Positions 45,026 through 57,543 of a DNA stretch of 64,000 bases are shown here, one piece after another; the first letter of the stretch is position 1, and every line of letters starts with the position of its first letter. A program made the position numbers and the translations under genes. The notes under the pieces were generated by a model, which had not been told where the DNA came from, ran no database searches, and was given only the letters and a program-made list of their open reading frames with translations. This stretch comes from Pseudomonas protegens (GTDB lineage Bacteria > Pseudomonadota > Gammaproteobacteria > Pseudomonadales > Pseudomonadaceae): the NCBI RefSeq assembly GCF_013407925.2, contig NZ_CP060201.1, positions 5,627,001 to 5,691,000 on the forward strand, read 5' to 3'.

Positions 45026-46879
45026 TCAGACCGCTACCAGCACAATGGCGCCGATGACCAGCACGGCACCGGCTGCCATCGAGGCGGCGTACCAACGCAG
45101 TTGACCGGTCTCGGTACGGCTCAGGGAGTTGTGACCCCCTTTGGCCATACGCGGGATCAAACCGATGGTCTGATCGAGCGGGTCCTTGCGCAGTACATGG
45201 CTGATGGCCAGGTATGGCTTGACGAACAGTTTGTCGTAGATCCAGTCGAAGCCCCAGGCGGCGAACCACCAGGCCGAGAGCAGACGCCCGATGCCACTGT
45301 TGGCGATGGCGGTCACAACGCGACGCTTGCCAAGGAACAACAGGGCGGCCAGCAGGATACCGGCCAGGGCGATGGCACCCGAGGCGATTTCCAGGCTGTG
45401 CTTGGCTTCGCCACCGGCATGACCGGCGCTCAGCGGCAGCACGCCATGCAGGGGCGGAGTGATCATCGCGCCGATCCCGGTGGACAGCACGATCAGCACC
45501 ACCAGCGGCAGCCAGTGGGAAATCCCGTGGCCGGCGTGGGCTTCGGTCTTGGCTTCACCGTGGAAGGTGATGAAGATCAGGCGGAAGGTGTACAGCGAGG
45601 TCATGAACGCACCCACCAGGCCGGCGTACAGCAGGCCGTGGTTGCCGCTGGCGAAGGCTTCCCAGAGGATCTCGTCCTTGGAGTAGAAGCCCGCGGTCAC
45701 CAGAGGCAGGGCCGCCAGGGCCGCGCCGCCGACGATGAAGCTGGCGTAGGCCAGAGGCAGTTTCTTCCACAGGCCGCCCATCTTGAAGATGTTCTGCTCG
45801 TGGTGGCAGGCAACGATCACCGCGCCGGAGGCCAGGAACAGCAGGGCCTTGAAGAAGGCGTGGGTCATCAGGTGGAAGATCGCGCCGTCCCAGGCGCCAA
45901 CGCCCAGGGCCAGGAACATGTAGCCGATCTGGCTCATGGTGGAGTAGGCGAGGATCCGCTTGATGTCGGTCTGCACCAGCGCGGCGAAGCCGGCCAAGAC
46001 CAGGGTCACGCCGCCCACCAGGCCCACCAGGTGCAGGATTTCCGGCGCCAGGGTGAACAGGCCGTGGGTACGGGCGATCAGGTAGACGCCGGCGGTCACC
46101 ATGGTCGCGGCGTGGATCAGTGCCGAAACCGGGGTCGGACCGGCCATCGCGTCCGCCAGCCAGGTCTGCAGCGGCAGTTGCGCGGATTTACCCACGGCGC
46201 CGCCCAGCAGCATCAGGGTCGCCAGGGTGATCCAGAAGTCGCCGGCCTGGAATTTCTGCGGTGCCAGCACCAGCAGTTCCTGGACGTTCAGCGTGCCCAC
46301 CTGTTGGAACAGGATGAACAGGCCGATGGCCATGAACACGTCGCCGATCCGGGTGACGATAAAGGCCTTGAGTGCCGCGTTACCGTTGTTGCGGTTGCTG
46401 TAGTAGAAACCGATCAACAGGTAGGAGCACAGGCCCACGCCTTCCCAGCCGAAGTACAGGAACAACAGGTTATCGCCCAGCACCAGGAACAGCATGCTGG
46501 CGATAAACAGGTTGGTGTAGGCGAAGAAGCGCGAGTAGCCAGCTTCACCACGCATGTACCAGGACGCGAACAGGTGGATCAAAAAGCCCACGCCCACTAC
46601 TACACCCAGCATGGTCACGGACAGACCATCCAGGTACAGGGCAAAGTTCGGTGCGAAACCGTCCACCGACATCCACTGCCACAGCACCTGGGTGTAGTGA
46701 CCACCCGCCGGTGGCGCGACGTTGAATTGCCAGATCACGTAGGCAGCGACGATGGCCGACAGGCCAATGGAGCCGACGCCGATCAGGGCCGAGAGGTTTT
46801 CCGAGAGGCGTCCCCGGGAGAACGACAGCAGCAGGAAACCGATCAGGGGGAATACGAAAGTCAGAAAGAGAAGGTTCAT
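45026..46879 (-). CDS. nuoL: NADH-quinone oxidoreductase subunit L
   Basis: A 617-residue distal proton pump with the long lateral helix of complex I at its C-terminus. Start ATG 46879 ([15 protein letters not shown]) overlaps the nuoK stop by 4 bp; the frame is open further upstream inside nuoK but that is not protein-like. Landmarks are [55 protein letters not shown] and [18 protein letters not shown]. Confidence 0.96.
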   Translation of the reverse strand: MNLLFLTFVFPLIGFLLLSFSRGRLSENLSALIGVGSIGLSAIVAAYVIWQFNVAPPAGGHYTQVLWQWMSVDGFAPNFALYLDGLSVTMLGVVVGVGFLIHLFASWYMRGEAGYSRFFAYTNLFIASMLFLVLGDNLLFLYFGWEGVGLCSYLLIGFYYSNRNNGNAALKAFIVTRIGDVFMAIGLFILFQQVGTLNVQELLVLAPQKFQAGDFWITLATLMLLGGAVGKSAQLPLQTWLADAMAGPTPVSALIHAATMVTAGVYLIARTHGLFTLAPEILHLVGLVGGVTLVLAGFAALVQTDIKRILAYSTMSQIGYMFLALGVGAWDGAIFHLMTHAFFKALLFLASGAVIVACHHEQNIFKMGGLWKKLPLAYASFIVGGAALAALPLVTAGFYSKDEILWEAFASGNHGLLYAGLVGAFMTSLYTFRLIFITFHGEAKTEAHAGHGISHWLPLVVLIVLSTGIGAMITPPLHGVLPLSAGHAGGEAKHSLEIASGAIALAGILLAALLFLGKRRVVTAIANSGIGRLLSAWWFAAWGFDWIYDKLFVKPYLAISHVLRKDPLDQTIGLIPRMAKGGHNSLSRTETGQLRWYAASMAAGAVLVIGAIVLVAV

Positions 46880-47199
46880 CCGCGCATCTCGCTGGCTGCA
46901 TCGATATCGAGAGTGTGGAAGCGGCGGTACAGCTGCAGCAGGATCGCCAGGCCAATACTGGCCTCGGCGGCTGCCAGGCTGATCACCAGGATGAACATCA
47001 CTTGTCCATCCGGCTGCGCCCAACGGGCGCCCGCAACGATGAAAGCCAATGCCGAGGCGTTCATCATCACTTCCAGGCTCATCAACACGAAGAGGATGTT
47101 ACGGCGGACCATCAGGCCGACCAGACCGAGGCAGAACAGGATGCCGGCAACCGCCAGACCATGTTCCATCGGGATAGTACCGAGAGGGATAGTAGGCAT
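46876..47199 (-). CDS. nuoK: NADH-quinone oxidoreductase subunit K
   Basis: A 107-residue, three-helix subunit with the two conserved membrane glutamates ([13 protein letters not shown] and [20 protein letters not shown]). I use ATG 47199, preceded by aaggagtaatacg, although most relatives are about 102 residues and start nearer MEHGLAVAG. The gene is 4 nt from nuoJ and overlaps nuoL. Confidence 0.93.
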   Translation of the reverse strand: MPTIPLGTIPMEHGLAVAGILFCLGLVGLMVRRNILFVLMSLEVMMNASALAFIVAGARWAQPDGQVMFILVISLAAAEASIGLAILLQLYRRFHTLDIDAASEMRG

Positions 47200-47203
47200 C
47201 GTA

Positions 47204-47704
47204 TTACTCCTTCGCCTCGTTGCGGCCCAAGTGGAACGCCGTGACGGCTGCGGCGAGCAGCAGCATCGAGGCGAGTTCGACCACCAGCAGGTAAGGGCCG
47301 AACAGGCTGATGCCCACGGCCTTGGCGCTGACGGTGGTTTGACCGATACCGGCACCGCTCTGGTGGCTGAACAGTACGTACAGCAGTTCAGCCAGCAGCA
47401 GCGCGGCGAGGATCACCGGGCCGATCCAGATACCCGGCTTGAGCCAGATGCGCTCTTGCTGGGCCGCGGCTGGGCCGAGGTTCAGCATCATCACCACGAA
47501 CACGAACAGCACCATGATGGCGCCAGCGTAGGCGATCACTTCCAGGGCGCCGGCGAACGGCGCGCCGAGGCTGAAGAAGGTCATGGCCACGGCGATCAGC
47601 GAAATGATCAGGTAGAGCAGGGCGTGCACAGGGTTGGTGTTGGTGACCACGCGCAGCGTGGAAACAACGGCAACACCTGATGCGAAATAGAAAGCGAATT
47701 CCAT
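47204..47704 (-). CDS. nuoJ: NADH-quinone oxidoreductase subunit J
   Basis: A 166-residue five-helix subunit whose third helix ([22 protein letters not shown]) contains the pi-bulge region that gates proton transfer. The N-terminus is [36 protein letters not shown]. It lies 9 nt after nuoI. Confidence 0.95.
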   Translation of the reverse strand: MEFAFYFASGVAVVSTLRVVTNTNPVHALLYLIISLIAVAMTFFSLGAPFAGALEVIAYAGAIMVLFVFVVMMLNLGPAAAQQERIWLKPGIWIGPVILAALLLAELLYVLFSHQSGAGIGQTTVSAKAVGISLFGPYLLVVELASMLLLAAAVTAFHLGRNEAKE

Positions 47705-47713
47705 CGTTCTTCC

Positions 47714-48262
47714 TTAAGGCAGCAAGCTCTTCACGTTGATCGGTTCGGCTTCGTTCTGCGCGGAGCCTTTTGGCTTACCGGCAATGGCCATACCTGCAAC
47801 ACGATAGAAGTTGTAGTCAGGGTTCTTTCCGGGACCGGAGATCAAGAGATCTTCTTTCTCGTAAACCAGGTCCTGACGTTTGAACTCGGCCATCTCGAAA
47901 TCCGGTGTCAGCTGGATCGCGGTGGTCGGACAGGCTTCCTCGCAGAGACCGCAGAAAATGCAGCGCGAGAAGTTGATGCGGAAGAACTCCGGGTACCAGC
48001 GACCGTCTTCCGTTTCAGCTTTCTGCAGCGAGATGCAACCCACAGGGCAGGCCACGGCGCACAGGTTGCAGGCAACGCAACGCTCTTCACCATCGGGGTC
48101 GCGAGTCAGGACGATACGGCCACGGTAGCGTGGCGGCAGGTACACCGGCTCTTCGGGGTATTGCAGGGTGTCGCGTTTGCGAAAGCCGTGACCGAACACC
48201 ATCACCAGGCTGCGCAACTGGGTACCAGTACCCTTAACGATGTCGCCAATATATTTGAACAT
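47714..48262 (-). CDS. nuoI: NADH-quinone oxidoreductase subunit I (two 4Fe-4S)
   Basis: A 182-residue peripheral-arm protein with two ferredoxin motifs, [12 protein letters not shown] and [12 protein letters not shown]. These ligate clusters N6a and N6b and pass electrons towards NuoB. The amphipathic N-terminus ([19 protein letters not shown]) lies along the membrane. The gene is 11 nt from nuoH. Confidence 0.96.
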   Translation of the reverse strand: MFKYIGDIVKGTGTQLRSLVMVFGHGFRKRDTLQYPEEPVYLPPRYRGRIVLTRDPDGEERCVACNLCAVACPVGCISLQKAETEDGRWYPEFFRINFSRCIFCGLCEEACPTTAIQLTPDFEMAEFKRQDLVYEKEDLLISGPGKNPDYNFYRVAGMAIAGKPKGSAQNEAEPINVKSLLP

Positions 48263-48273
48263 GGGTCAAATCC

Positions 48274-49281
48274 TCACTGAACCGCGCCCGCAGGCGTGTT
48301 CAACAACACAAGCGCAGCGGTCACCAGCAAATTGATCAGGGTCAGCGGCAGGCAGAATTTCCAGCTGAAGTCCATCACCTGGTCATAGCGCGGGCGCGGG
48401 ATAGAGGCGCGCAGCAGGATGAACAGCATGATGAAGAACGCGGTCTTCAGGGCGAACCAGACGAAGGACAGTTGCGGCAGGATGCCGAACGGACCGTGCC
48501 AGCCACCGAAGAACAGGGTGACCAGCAGCGCCGAGATCAGGATGATGCCGATGTACTCGCCAACGAAGAACATGCCCCATTTCATACCGGCGTATTCAAT
48601 GTGGTAACCGTCGGCCAGTTCCTGTTCCGCTTCCGGCTGGTCGAAGGGGTGACGGTGAGTCACGGCCACGCCAGCGATGAAGAAAGTACAGAAGCCGAAG
48701 AACTGCGGAATGATGAACCACAGGTTCTGCGCCTGGTACTCGACGATGTCGCGCATGTTGAAGGAACCGACCTGAGCCACGATGCCCATCAGCGCCAGGC
48801 CCATGAACACTTCGTAGGACACGGTCTGCGCCGAGGCCCGCAAGCTGCCCAGCAGGGCGAACTTGTTGTTACTCGACCAGCCGGCGAACAGCACCGCGTA
48901 GACCGAGAGACCGGCCATGGCGAAGAAGAACAACAGGCCGATGTTCAGATCCGCCACGCCCCAGGTCGGGGTGATCGGGATGATCGCGAAGGCGATCAGC
49001 AGGGCGGACATGGCGACCACCGGTGCCAGGGTGAAGATCACCTTGTCGGCAAACGGCGGGGTCCAGTCTTCCTTGAAGAACATCTTCAGCATGTCGGCGG
49101 CGATCTGGAACATGCCGAACGGGCCAACGCGGTTCGGACCGTAACGGTCCTGCCACCAGCCCAGCAGGCGACGTTCGACAAAGCTCAACAGCGCACCGCA
49201 GACCACAACGGCCAGCAGGATCACGACGGCCTTGACGACCGTCAGGATCACGTCGATCACTTCAGGGGTAAACCAACTCAT
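48274..49281 (-). CDS. nuoH: NADH-quinone oxidoreductase subunit H
   Basis: A 335-residue eight-helix subunit that shapes the quinone chamber. Signature regions are [58 protein letters not shown] and the acidic loop [35 protein letters not shown]. Its start overlaps the nuoG stop by 4 bp. Confidence 0.96.
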   Translation of the reverse strand: MSWFTPEVIDVILTVVKAVVILLAVVVCGALLSFVERRLLGWWQDRYGPNRVGPFGMFQIAADMLKMFFKEDWTPPFADKVIFTLAPVVAMSALLIAFAIIPITPTWGVADLNIGLLFFFAMAGLSVYAVLFAGWSSNNKFALLGSLRASAQTVSYEVFMGLALMGIVAQVGSFNMRDIVEYQAQNLWFIIPQFFGFCTFFIAGVAVTHRHPFDQPEAEQELADGYHIEYAGMKWGMFFVGEYIGIILISALLVTLFFGGWHGPFGILPQLSFVWFALKTAFFIMLFILLRASIPRPRYDQVMDFSWKFCLPLTLINLLVTAALVLLNTPAGAVQ

Positions 49282-51992
49282 TGCGCCGCCTCCTGCAGAC
49301 CGTCAACGGATTTGCCAAAGAATGCCGGAGGAATGCCCGCCAGACCGGCAGGCAGGCCCACCAGGCCGGCACCCAGCTCTTCGTTGATGCGCAGCGGCAG
49401 ACGCAGGGTCTGGCCAGCCAGACTCACGGCGAGCAGGGCGCCGTCGTTGACGCCCAGGCGATCGGCTTCGGACTTGGCCAGGGCCACGTAGGCAGCCGGG
49501 ATGCGTTCCTGTACCGGAGCGGCCTTCGAAGAGTTCTCTTCGCTGCCGAACAGGTGATAGAACGGCACCGCTTGCCAAGTGCCCTGAGCCGGAGAGAAGG
49601 CACGCGGCACGCTGGCGAACCAGCTGAGACGGTCGCCCTGGCTTTCGATCAGGCGTTTACCCGGGTCACCGGCACGCAGGTGGCCGCCGACTTCGTCCTG
49701 GAACTTGTTCCAGGCTTGTGGCGAGTTCCAGCCCGGCGACCAGGCGAACGGCACTTGCGAGCGCGGTTCGGCGGAGCCCGAGTAACCTTCCATGGAGTAG
49801 GCGAAGGCGGTATCCGGGTCTTGCGGGGTGCGCGGTTCGTGCACGCTCTGGTTGGCGCGCATGGCGGTACGGCCGCTGTAGCGCAGCGGTTCGCGAGCCA
49901 GTTTCAGGCCTTTGATACGGAACGCTGCGGAAGGTGCTGCGTCGACGATGGAAGCCAGTTGCGGGGTGCTCGCGGCGCAGGCAGCGGTGACGTGGTCCAG
50001 CTGGGTCCAGTCCACCGGCTTGTTCAGCAGGGTGCTGCGCAGGGCATGCAGCCAGCGCCAGCCTTCGTGGACCATGATGCTGGCGTCCAGGTAGGTCGGA
50101 TCGAAGACCTGGAAGAAACGCTGGGCGCGACCTTCCTGGCTGACCAGGGTGCCGTCGCCTTCGGCGAAGCTGGCCGCCGACAGCACCAGGTGCGCGCGCT
50201 CGACGGTGGCGGTCTGTTGATGATCGGCCACGATCACCACCTTCGCCGCGTTCAGAGCTGCATCCACCTTGGCCGCGTCGGTGCGGGTGTACAGATCGTT
50301 TTCCAGCACCACGATGGCGTCGGCTTTGCCGTCGATCACCGCCTGCAGGGCCGCGTCCACGGATTCGCCGCCGAGCATGGCCAGGCCGAGGCTGTTGGCC
50401 TCTGGCACGATCAGGCTGATGGAGCCGGCTTTCTCGCGCAGCTTCAAGGCCTTGGCGATGTTCGCCGCGGCTTCGATCAGCGCCTTGGAACCCAGCGAAG
50501 TGCCGGAAATGATCAGTGGGCGCTTGGCCGCCAGCAGGGCGTCGGCAATGCGCTTGGCCAGTTCCAGGGCTTCGCTGTCCAGGCCTTCGACGGCTGGGGC
50601 GCTGGCGTCGATGGCGTGGGCCACGGCGAAACCGATGCGTGCCAGGTCGTCTGGAGCGGCGTGTACACACTCCTCGGCGACGTCGTCGAGCTTGGTTTCA
50701 GCCAGGCTGGCGATGAACAGCGGGTTCAGCGCGTGCTGACCGATGTTCTTCACCGCGGCGTCGAGCCAAGGCTGGACGCGCATGGCGTCGGCCATTTCCT
50801 CGGCCTTACCCTTGACCGACTGACGCAGGGCCAGGGCCATGCGCGCGGCGGTTTGGGTCAGGTCTTCGCCAAGGACGAAGATGGCATCGTGGTCTTCGAT
50901 CTCGCGCAGGTTCGGAACCGGCAACGGGCTGTCGTTCAGAACCTGCAGAACCAGGCGGATACGCTCCAGTTCGGAAGCTTCGATACCGCTGTAGAAGTGC
51001 TCGGCACCGACCAGCTCACGCAGGGCGTAGTTGCTTTCCAGGCTGGCGCGAGGCGAGCCGATACCGACGATGTTGCGACCGCGCAGCAGCTCGGCGGCCT
51101 GGTCCAGGGCCTGGTCCAGGGTCAGTTGGGTGCCATCGGCCAGGCGTGGCTGGCGTGGACGATCCTTGCGGTTGACGTAGCCATAGCCGAAGCGGCCACG
51201 GTCGCACAGGAAGTAGTGGTTTACCGAACCGTTGTAGCGGTTCTCGATGCGCCGCAGCTCGCCGTAGCGCTCGCCCGGGGAGATGTTGCAACCGCTGGAG
51301 CAGCCATGGCAGATGCTCGGCGAGAACTGCATGTCCCATTTGCGGTTGTAGCGCTCGGAGTGAGTCTTGTCGGTGAACACACCGGTCGGGCAGACCTCGG
51401 TGAGGTTGCCGGAGAACTCGCTTTCCAGGGTGCCGTCTTCAACGCGACCGAAGTACACGTTGTCGTGGGCGCCGTAGACGCCCAGGTCGGTGCCGCCGGC
51501 GTAGTCCTTGTAAAAGCGCACGCAGCGGTAGCAGGCGATGCAGCGGTTCATCTCGTGAGCGATGAACGGGCCGAGGTCCTGGTTCTGGTGGGTGCGCTTG
51601 GTGAAGCGATAACGGCGCTCGTTGTGGCCGGTCATCACCGTCATGTCTTGCAGGTGGCAGTGACCGCCTTCCTCGCAGACCGGGCAGTCGTGCGGGTGGT
51701 TGGTCATCAGCCATTCGACGACGCTGGCGCGGAAGGCCTTGGATTCTTCATCGTCGATGGAGATCCAGGTGTTGTCGGTGGCCGGGGTCATGCAGGACAT
51801 GACGATACGACCACGGGTGTCGTTCTCGTCGGTGTACTGCTTGACCGCGCACTGGCGACAGGCACCGACGCTACCGAGAGCGGGGTGCCAGCAGAAATAA
51901 GGGATGTCGAGGCCTAGTGACAGACATGCCTGTAACAGGTTGTCCGCCCCATCGACTTCGAGCGCTTTGCCGTCTACGTGGATAGTGGCCAT
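49278..51992 (-). CDS. nuoG: NADH-quinone oxidoreductase subunit G
   Basis: A 904-residue peripheral-arm subunit. The N-terminal [2Fe-2S] domain has [18 protein letters not shown]. The His/Cys 4Fe-4S motif is [17 protein letters not shown], and [17 protein letters not shown] carries another set. A further four-Cys motif, [17 protein letters not shown], corresponds to cluster N7. The large molybdopterin-oxidoreductase-like domain is cofactor-free in this family. Length equals the Pseudomonas type. A 137-nt gap with a hairpin separates it from nuoF. Confidence 0.96.
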   Translation of the reverse strand: MATIHVDGKALEVDGADNLLQACLSLGLDIPYFCWHPALGSVGACRQCAVKQYTDENDTRGRIVMSCMTPATDNTWISIDDEESKAFRASVVEWLMTNHPHDCPVCEEGGHCHLQDMTVMTGHNERRYRFTKRTHQNQDLGPFIAHEMNRCIACYRCVRFYKDYAGGTDLGVYGAHDNVYFGRVEDGTLESEFSGNLTEVCPTGVFTDKTHSERYNRKWDMQFSPSICHGCSSGCNISPGERYGELRRIENRYNGSVNHYFLCDRGRFGYGYVNRKDRPRQPRLADGTQLTLDQALDQAAELLRGRNIVGIGSPRASLESNYALRELVGAEHFYSGIEASELERIRLVLQVLNDSPLPVPNLREIEDHDAIFVLGEDLTQTAARMALALRQSVKGKAEEMADAMRVQPWLDAAVKNIGQHALNPLFIASLAETKLDDVAEECVHAAPDDLARIGFAVAHAIDASAPAVEGLDSEALELAKRIADALLAAKRPLIISGTSLGSKALIEAAANIAKALKLREKAGSISLIVPEANSLGLAMLGGESVDAALQAVIDGKADAIVVLENDLYTRTDAAKVDAALNAAKVVIVADHQQTATVERAHLVLSAASFAEGDGTLVSQEGRAQRFFQVFDPTYLDASIMVHEGWRWLHALRSTLLNKPVDWTQLDHVTAACAASTPQLASIVDAAPSAAFRIKGLKLAREPLRYSGRTAMRANQSVHEPRTPQDPDTAFAYSMEGYSGSAEPRSQVPFAWSPGWNSPQAWNKFQDEVGGHLRAGDPGKRLIESQGDRLSWFASVPRAFSPAQGTWQAVPFYHLFGSEENSSKAAPVQERIPAAYVALAKSEADRLGVNDGALLAVSLAGQTLRLPLRINEELGAGLVGLPAGLAGIPPAFFGKSVDGLQEAAQ

Positions 51993-52094
51993 GGTTCAAA
52001 GTTCTTCGTTGGCCCGGTGTCAGCGGGCGTGGCTAATGGAATCTTGTTATGCGTGCGAATCAACACAGCCGTTCACGGCGTCATCGCACGTCGA

Positions 52095-52116
52095 GCGCAG
52101 GGCACGGACCCTGCGC
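52095..52116 (-). other. Hairpin in the nuoF-nuoG gap
   Basis: An 8-bp perfect stem gcgcaggg/ccctgcgc with a 6-nt loop sits 14 nt after the nuoF stop, in the largest spacer (137 nt) of an otherwise tightly packed operon. It has no U-tract, so mRNA processing or stability is more likely than termination. Confidence 0.45.
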
Positions 52117-52129
52117 CCTCATCTAAGCG

Positions 52130-53485
52130 TTACGCGCCGACTACGATCGGTCGGGCCAGAGGCGGGACGGCAGCGCTGGTGGGCGCGATGCCGGCTTCGA
52201 ACTCTGGACGGAAATACTTGATGGCACTGCCCAAAGGCTCCACGGCTCCCGGTGCGTGAGCACAGAAGGTCTTGCCCGGGCCGAGGAAGCCCACCAGGCC
52301 CAGCAGGGTCTCGATGTCGCCTTGCTGGCCCTGGCCTTTCTCCAGGGCCATCAGCAGTTTGACGCTCCATGGCAGGCCATCGCGGCAAGGGGTGCAGAAA
52401 CCGCAGGATTCGCGGGCGAAGAACTGCTCCATGTTGCGCAGCAGCGACACCATATTGATGCTGTCGTCCACCGCCATGGCCAGGCCGGTACCCATACGGG
52501 TGCCCACTTTGGCGATGCCGCCGGCGTACATTTGCGCATCCAGGTGTTCCGGCAGCAGGAAGCCGGTACCGGCGCCGCCAGGCTGCCAGCACTTTAGCTT
52601 GTAGCCGTCGCGCATGCCGCCGGCGTAGTCCTCGAACAGCTCGCGCGCGGTCACGCCGAAGGGCAGCTCCCACAGGCCAGGGTTCTTCACTTTGCCGGAG
52701 AAGCCCATCAGCTTGGTGCCGTGGTCTTCACTGCCTTCGCGGGCCAGGGATTTGTACCACTCCACGCCGTCGCCGATGATCGCCGGCACGTTGCACAGGG
52801 TCTCGACGTTGTTCACGCAAGTCGGCTTGCCCCATACGCCAACGGCGGCAGGGAAGGGCGGCTTGGAACGTGGGTTGGCGCGACGGCCTTCCAGGGAGTT
52901 GATCAGTGCGGTTTCTTCACCGCAGATGTAGCGCCCGGCGCCGGTGTGGACGAACAGTTCGAAATCGAAACCGCTGCCCAGGATGTTCTTGCCCAAAAGG
53001 CCTGCGGCCTTGGCTTCTTCCACGGCGCGCCGCAGGTGCTTGGCGGCGGTGGTGTATTCGCCGCGCAGGAAGATGTAGCCGCGGTAGGTTTTCAGTGCGC
53101 GGGCACTGATCAGCATGCCTTCGATCAGCAGATGGGGCAGTTGCTCCATCAGCATGCGGTCCTTCCAGGTGTTGGGTTCCATTTCGTCCGCGTTGCACAG
53201 CAGGTAGCGGATGTTCATGGATTCGTCTTTGGGCATCAGGCCCCACTTCACGCCGGTGGGGAAGCCCGCACCGCCGCGGCCCTTGAGGCCGGCATCCTTG
53301 ACGGTCTGGACGATGTCGTCCTGGGACAGGTCGGCGAAGGCCTTGCGCGCCGCGGCGTAACCGTTCTTGGCCTGGTACTCGTCGAACCAGACCGGCTCGC
53401 CGTCGTCACGCAGACGCCAGGTCAGGGGATGGGTTTCTGCGGTGCGCGCAATGCGGTTCGCAGGGCCGAAAGAAGTCAGGGTCAT
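52130..53485 (-). CDS. nuoF: NADH-quinone oxidoreductase subunit F (FMN/NADH site)
   Basis: A 451-residue NADH-oxidising subunit. Start ATG 53485 ([12 protein letters not shown]) overlaps the nuoE stop by 4 bp. The FMN/NADH glycine-rich loop is [36 protein letters not shown] is conserved, and cluster N3 is bound by [13 protein letters not shown] plus a later Cys (KTFCAHAPG). With NuoE and NuoG it forms the electron input module. Confidence 0.96.
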   Translation of the reverse strand: MTLTSFGPANRIARTAETHPLTWRLRDDGEPVWFDEYQAKNGYAAARKAFADLSQDDIVQTVKDAGLKGRGGAGFPTGVKWGLMPKDESMNIRYLLCNADEMEPNTWKDRMLMEQLPHLLIEGMLISARALKTYRGYIFLRGEYTTAAKHLRRAVEEAKAAGLLGKNILGSGFDFELFVHTGAGRYICGEETALINSLEGRRANPRSKPPFPAAVGVWGKPTCVNNVETLCNVPAIIGDGVEWYKSLAREGSEDHGTKLMGFSGKVKNPGLWELPFGVTARELFEDYAGGMRDGYKLKCWQPGGAGTGFLLPEHLDAQMYAGGIAKVGTRMGTGLAMAVDDSINMVSLLRNMEQFFARESCGFCTPCRDGLPWSVKLLMALEKGQGQQGDIETLLGLVGFLGPGKTFCAHAPGAVEPLGSAIKYFRPEFEAGIAPTSAAVPPLARPIVVGA

Positions 53486-53979
53486 ACGTAGCCCTCCAAC
53501 AGTTTGGCCACGCCAGCAGGCTGTACGTCGCCGAAAGTGTCGTCGTCGATCATCAGCGCCGGAGCCTTGTCGCAGTTGCCCAGGCAGCACACCGGCAGCA
53601 GGGTGAAGCGGCCGTCGGCGGTGGTCTGACCCAAGCCAATGCCCAGCTCGCTCTGGATCTGGCTGACCACGGACTCATGGCCGCCGATGTAGCAGACCAT
53701 GCTGTCGCAGACGCGAATGATGTGGCGGCCCACTGGCTGACGGAAGATCTGGCTGTAGAACGTCGCCACGCCTTCAACGTCGCTGGCGGGGATGCCGAGG
53801 ATCTCGCCGATGGCGTAGACCGCGCCGTCCGGCACCCAGCCACGTTCCTTCTGGACGATCTTCAGGGCTTCGATCGACGCCGCGCGCGGGTCTTCGTAGT
53901 GATGCATCTCGTGCTCGATGGCCGAGCGCTCGGTTTCGCTCAGGGCGAAACGGTCTGTCTGGATAAGCGTGCTGTTCAT
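53482..53979 (-). CDS. nuoE: NADH-quinone oxidoreductase subunit E
   Basis: A 165-residue thioredoxin-fold subunit binding the off-path [2Fe-2S] cluster N1a. The ligands fall in [11 protein letters not shown] and [24 protein letters not shown]. It is 2 nt from nuoCD and overlaps nuoF. Confidence 0.96.
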   Translation of the reverse strand: MNSTLIQTDRFALSETERSAIEHEMHHYEDPRAASIEALKIVQKERGWVPDGAVYAIGEILGIPASDVEGVATFYSQIFRQPVGRHIIRVCDSMVCYIGGHESVVSQIQSELGIGLGQTTADGRFTLLPVCCLGNCDKAPALMIDDDTFGDVQPAGVAKLLEGYV

Positions 53980-53981
53980 GC

Positions 53982-55769
<1,788 letters not shown>

Positions 55770-55833
55770 TTATCGCTTTCGGTCAACGTAAAGAGTGAAG
55801 CCAGTGTCGTTTCTTTGTCAGAACAGATCTGGA

Positions 55834-56514
55834 TCAGACTTCGTCAGGGCTGCGCAGGTTGGTGACCTGAATACGCTGTTCGCGGCGCTGCTCCTTTTGC
55901 GACGGCATCTCGGCGCGATACACGCCTTGATCACCGACGACCCAGGACAGTGGGCGACGCTCCTGGCCAATGGATTCTTGCAAGAGCATCAAGCCTTGCA
56001 GGAACGCTTCAGGGCGGGGCGGGCAGCCAGGTACGTAGACGTCCACGGGCAGGAACTTGTCCACCCCCTGAACTACGGAGTAGATGTCGTACATGCCGCC
56101 GGAGTTGGCGCACGAACCCATGGAGATGACCCACTTGGGCTCGAGCATTTGCTCGTAGAGGCGCTGGATGATCGGCGCCATCTTGATGAAGCAGGTACCG
56201 GCGATAACCATGAAGTCCGCCTGACGCGGCGATGCCCGGATAACCTCGGCGCCAAAGCGCGCGATGTCATGGGGCGCCGTGAAGGCGGTGGTCATTTCCA
56301 CGTAGCAACAGGACAGACCGAAGTTGTACGGCCACAGGGAGTTCTTACGCCCCCAGTTGACCGCGCCGCTCAGCACGTCTTCCAGCTTGCCCATGAAGAT
56401 GTTTTTGTGAACCTGATCCTCTAACGGATCGGAAACGGTTTCCCGTTCGCCGATCGGGTACTGATCGTTAGGAGCATCGGGGTCGATCCTGGTGAGATTG
56501 TATTGCATCGCCAA
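55834..56514 (-). CDS. nuoB: NADH-quinone oxidoreductase subunit B (cluster N2)
   Basis: A 226-residue subunit carrying the terminal 4Fe-4S cluster N2 next to quinone. The adjacent cysteines are in [11 protein letters not shown]. The others lie in [12 protein letters not shown]...[12 protein letters not shown] and [17 protein letters not shown]. It is 4 nt downstream of nuoA and 70 nt upstream of nuoCD. Confidence 0.96.
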   Translation of the reverse strand: MAMQYNLTRIDPDAPNDQYPIGERETVSDPLEDQVHKNIFMGKLEDVLSGAVNWGRKNSLWPYNFGLSCCYVEMTTAFTAPHDIARFGAEVIRASPRQADFMVIAGTCFIKMAPIIQRLYEQMLEPKWVISMGSCANSGGMYDIYSVVQGVDKFLPVDVYVPGCPPRPEAFLQGLMLLQESIGQERRPLSWVVGDQGVYRAEMPSQKEQRREQRIQVTNLRSPDEV

Positions 56515-56518
56515 AGCC

Positions 56519-56932
56519 TCATTGTTTTAGCTTCGCCTGCCGCTTACGACGACCTTCCGGAGCCCAGTCAAGAGCCCCCACTCGCCAAAGGTAGACAAGA
56601 CCTGCCAACAGAATTGCTATGAAAACGAGAGCTTCGACGAATCCGGTCCAGCCGCTTTCGCGGACGGACACAGACCATGCAAAGAGAAAGAGGGCTTCTA
56701 TATCGAAGATCACGAAGAGCATCGCGACCAGATAGAATTTGGCTGAGAGCCGCAAGCGGGCGCCACCGGTGGGTAGCATGCCGGACTCGAACGGTTCGTT
56801 TTTGCTGCGGCCCCAGGCTTTTGACCCGAGGAGGCTGGAGACGCCGAGCATGAAGGCACAAAGGCCGACAACACCCAGAAGGAAAATGGCAAAGCCCCAG
56901 TTGTGGGCCATGAGTCCTGTCGCTTCGGGCAT
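56519..56932 (-). CDS. nuoA: NADH-quinone oxidoreductase subunit A
   Basis: A 137-residue three-helix subunit, first gene of nuoABCDEFGHIJKLMN (with C and D fused). Start ATG 56932 ([22 protein letters not shown]). Conserved loop [43 protein letters not shown]. The upstream frame is open but not conserved-looking. A candidate promoter lies about 90 bp upstream. Confidence 0.95.
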   Translation of the reverse strand: MPEATGLMAHNWGFAIFLLGVVGLCAFMLGVSSLLGSKAWGRSKNEPFESGMLPTGGARLRLSAKFYLVAMLFVIFDIEALFLFAWSVSVRESGWTGFVEALVFIAILLAGLVYLWRVGALDWAPEGRRKRQAKLKQ

Positions 56933-57022
56933 GCTGGTAATCCTTAACAGAGAGCAAGAGTCTCTGAGCTTGATAAAGAAATAAAGCAGTGACGATATGT
57001 CGCAGCGCAATCAATCGCGCTG

Positions 57023-57051
57023 ATTTTATGGCTAAACACCGGGCAAGTAAA
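57023..57051 (-). promoter_or_regulatory. Candidate sigma-70 promoter of the nuo operon
   Basis: On the minus strand TTTACT (57051-57046), a 17-bp spacer and TAAAAT (57028-57023) give a reasonable promoter with a start near 57016. This would leave an 84-nt leader before nuoA. Confidence 0.4.
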
Positions 57052-57355
57052 ATTTCTAAAGCGAAATTGTTTATCGCAATAAGGACATAGCTTACCCCTG
57101 TAGCCCCGTAAGCCGCAGCCTGCGGGCATTAGGGGAGGTTTTGTTAATTATGTTTTGTTGCGGCTGCAACGAAAGTTACAACGCCTAAATGATAATCAAT
57201 ATTGTTTAGGTGTTGTTTTAATCTGCTTTCCTTCGGGGAGTGGGAAAGTTGCTTGTTATATCCCTGTTACTGCAAGTAGCAGGGGCGCACCTTTTAACCT
57301 GTTTCACTCTGGGTAACACCGCTCTGGATCAATTTTTGTCGGCTTTTACGTCGGT

Positions 57356-57430
57356 GGCGGCTTGCCCGCGAGTTTTTCGGTCAACGGGGGGCGGTAGGCG
57401 TGGGGCGGTTCGCCGGCAAGCTGGCTGGTA
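57356..57430. repeat. Degenerate REP pair downstream of aceA
   Basis: ggcggcttgcccgcgagttt and ttcgccggcaagctggctgg are diverged, oppositely oriented arms like those in the 36.2-kb array. They lie just beyond the aceA terminator. Confidence 0.5.
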
Positions 57431-57435
57431 CAGGT

Positions 57436-57463
57436 TTGGCGGGCAAAAAAACGCCCCGAGCCA
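57436..57463 (-). terminator. Intrinsic terminator of aceA
   Basis: The 9-bp stem acgccccga/tcggggcgt with a 5-nt loop is followed on the minus strand by six to seven T. Confidence 0.88.
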
Positions 57464-57543
57464 GTCGGGGCGTCAGCTTTACAGCAATGCAGTTGTTTTA
57501 CCGGGTCTGCATTGGCCGCTCGATCACGGCGCGAGGCCTGGAA

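Larger units (their letters stand above)
56933..57543. other. 611-bp intergenic region between nuoA and aceA
   Basis: No convincing gene. Both flanking genes are on the minus strand. From nuoA outward it holds the candidate nuo promoter, an imperfect hairpin (near 57102-57136), an A/T-rich stretch with a cctaaa/tttagg dyad (57184-57210), a degenerate REP pair and the aceA terminator. A plus-strand frame from 57240 looks like chance. Confidence 0.7.

Noticed and set aside
45101..51917. Plus-strand frames of 859 and 878 codons antisense to nuoL-J and nuoG
   Set aside because: Compositional shadows of nuo genes; no start signals and no family motifs.
57184..57210. Fur- or ANR-like site (tgataatcaatattg) upstream of nuoA
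   Set aside because: Only half matches to either consensus; the surrounding cctaaa/tttagg dyad is noted but not assigned.
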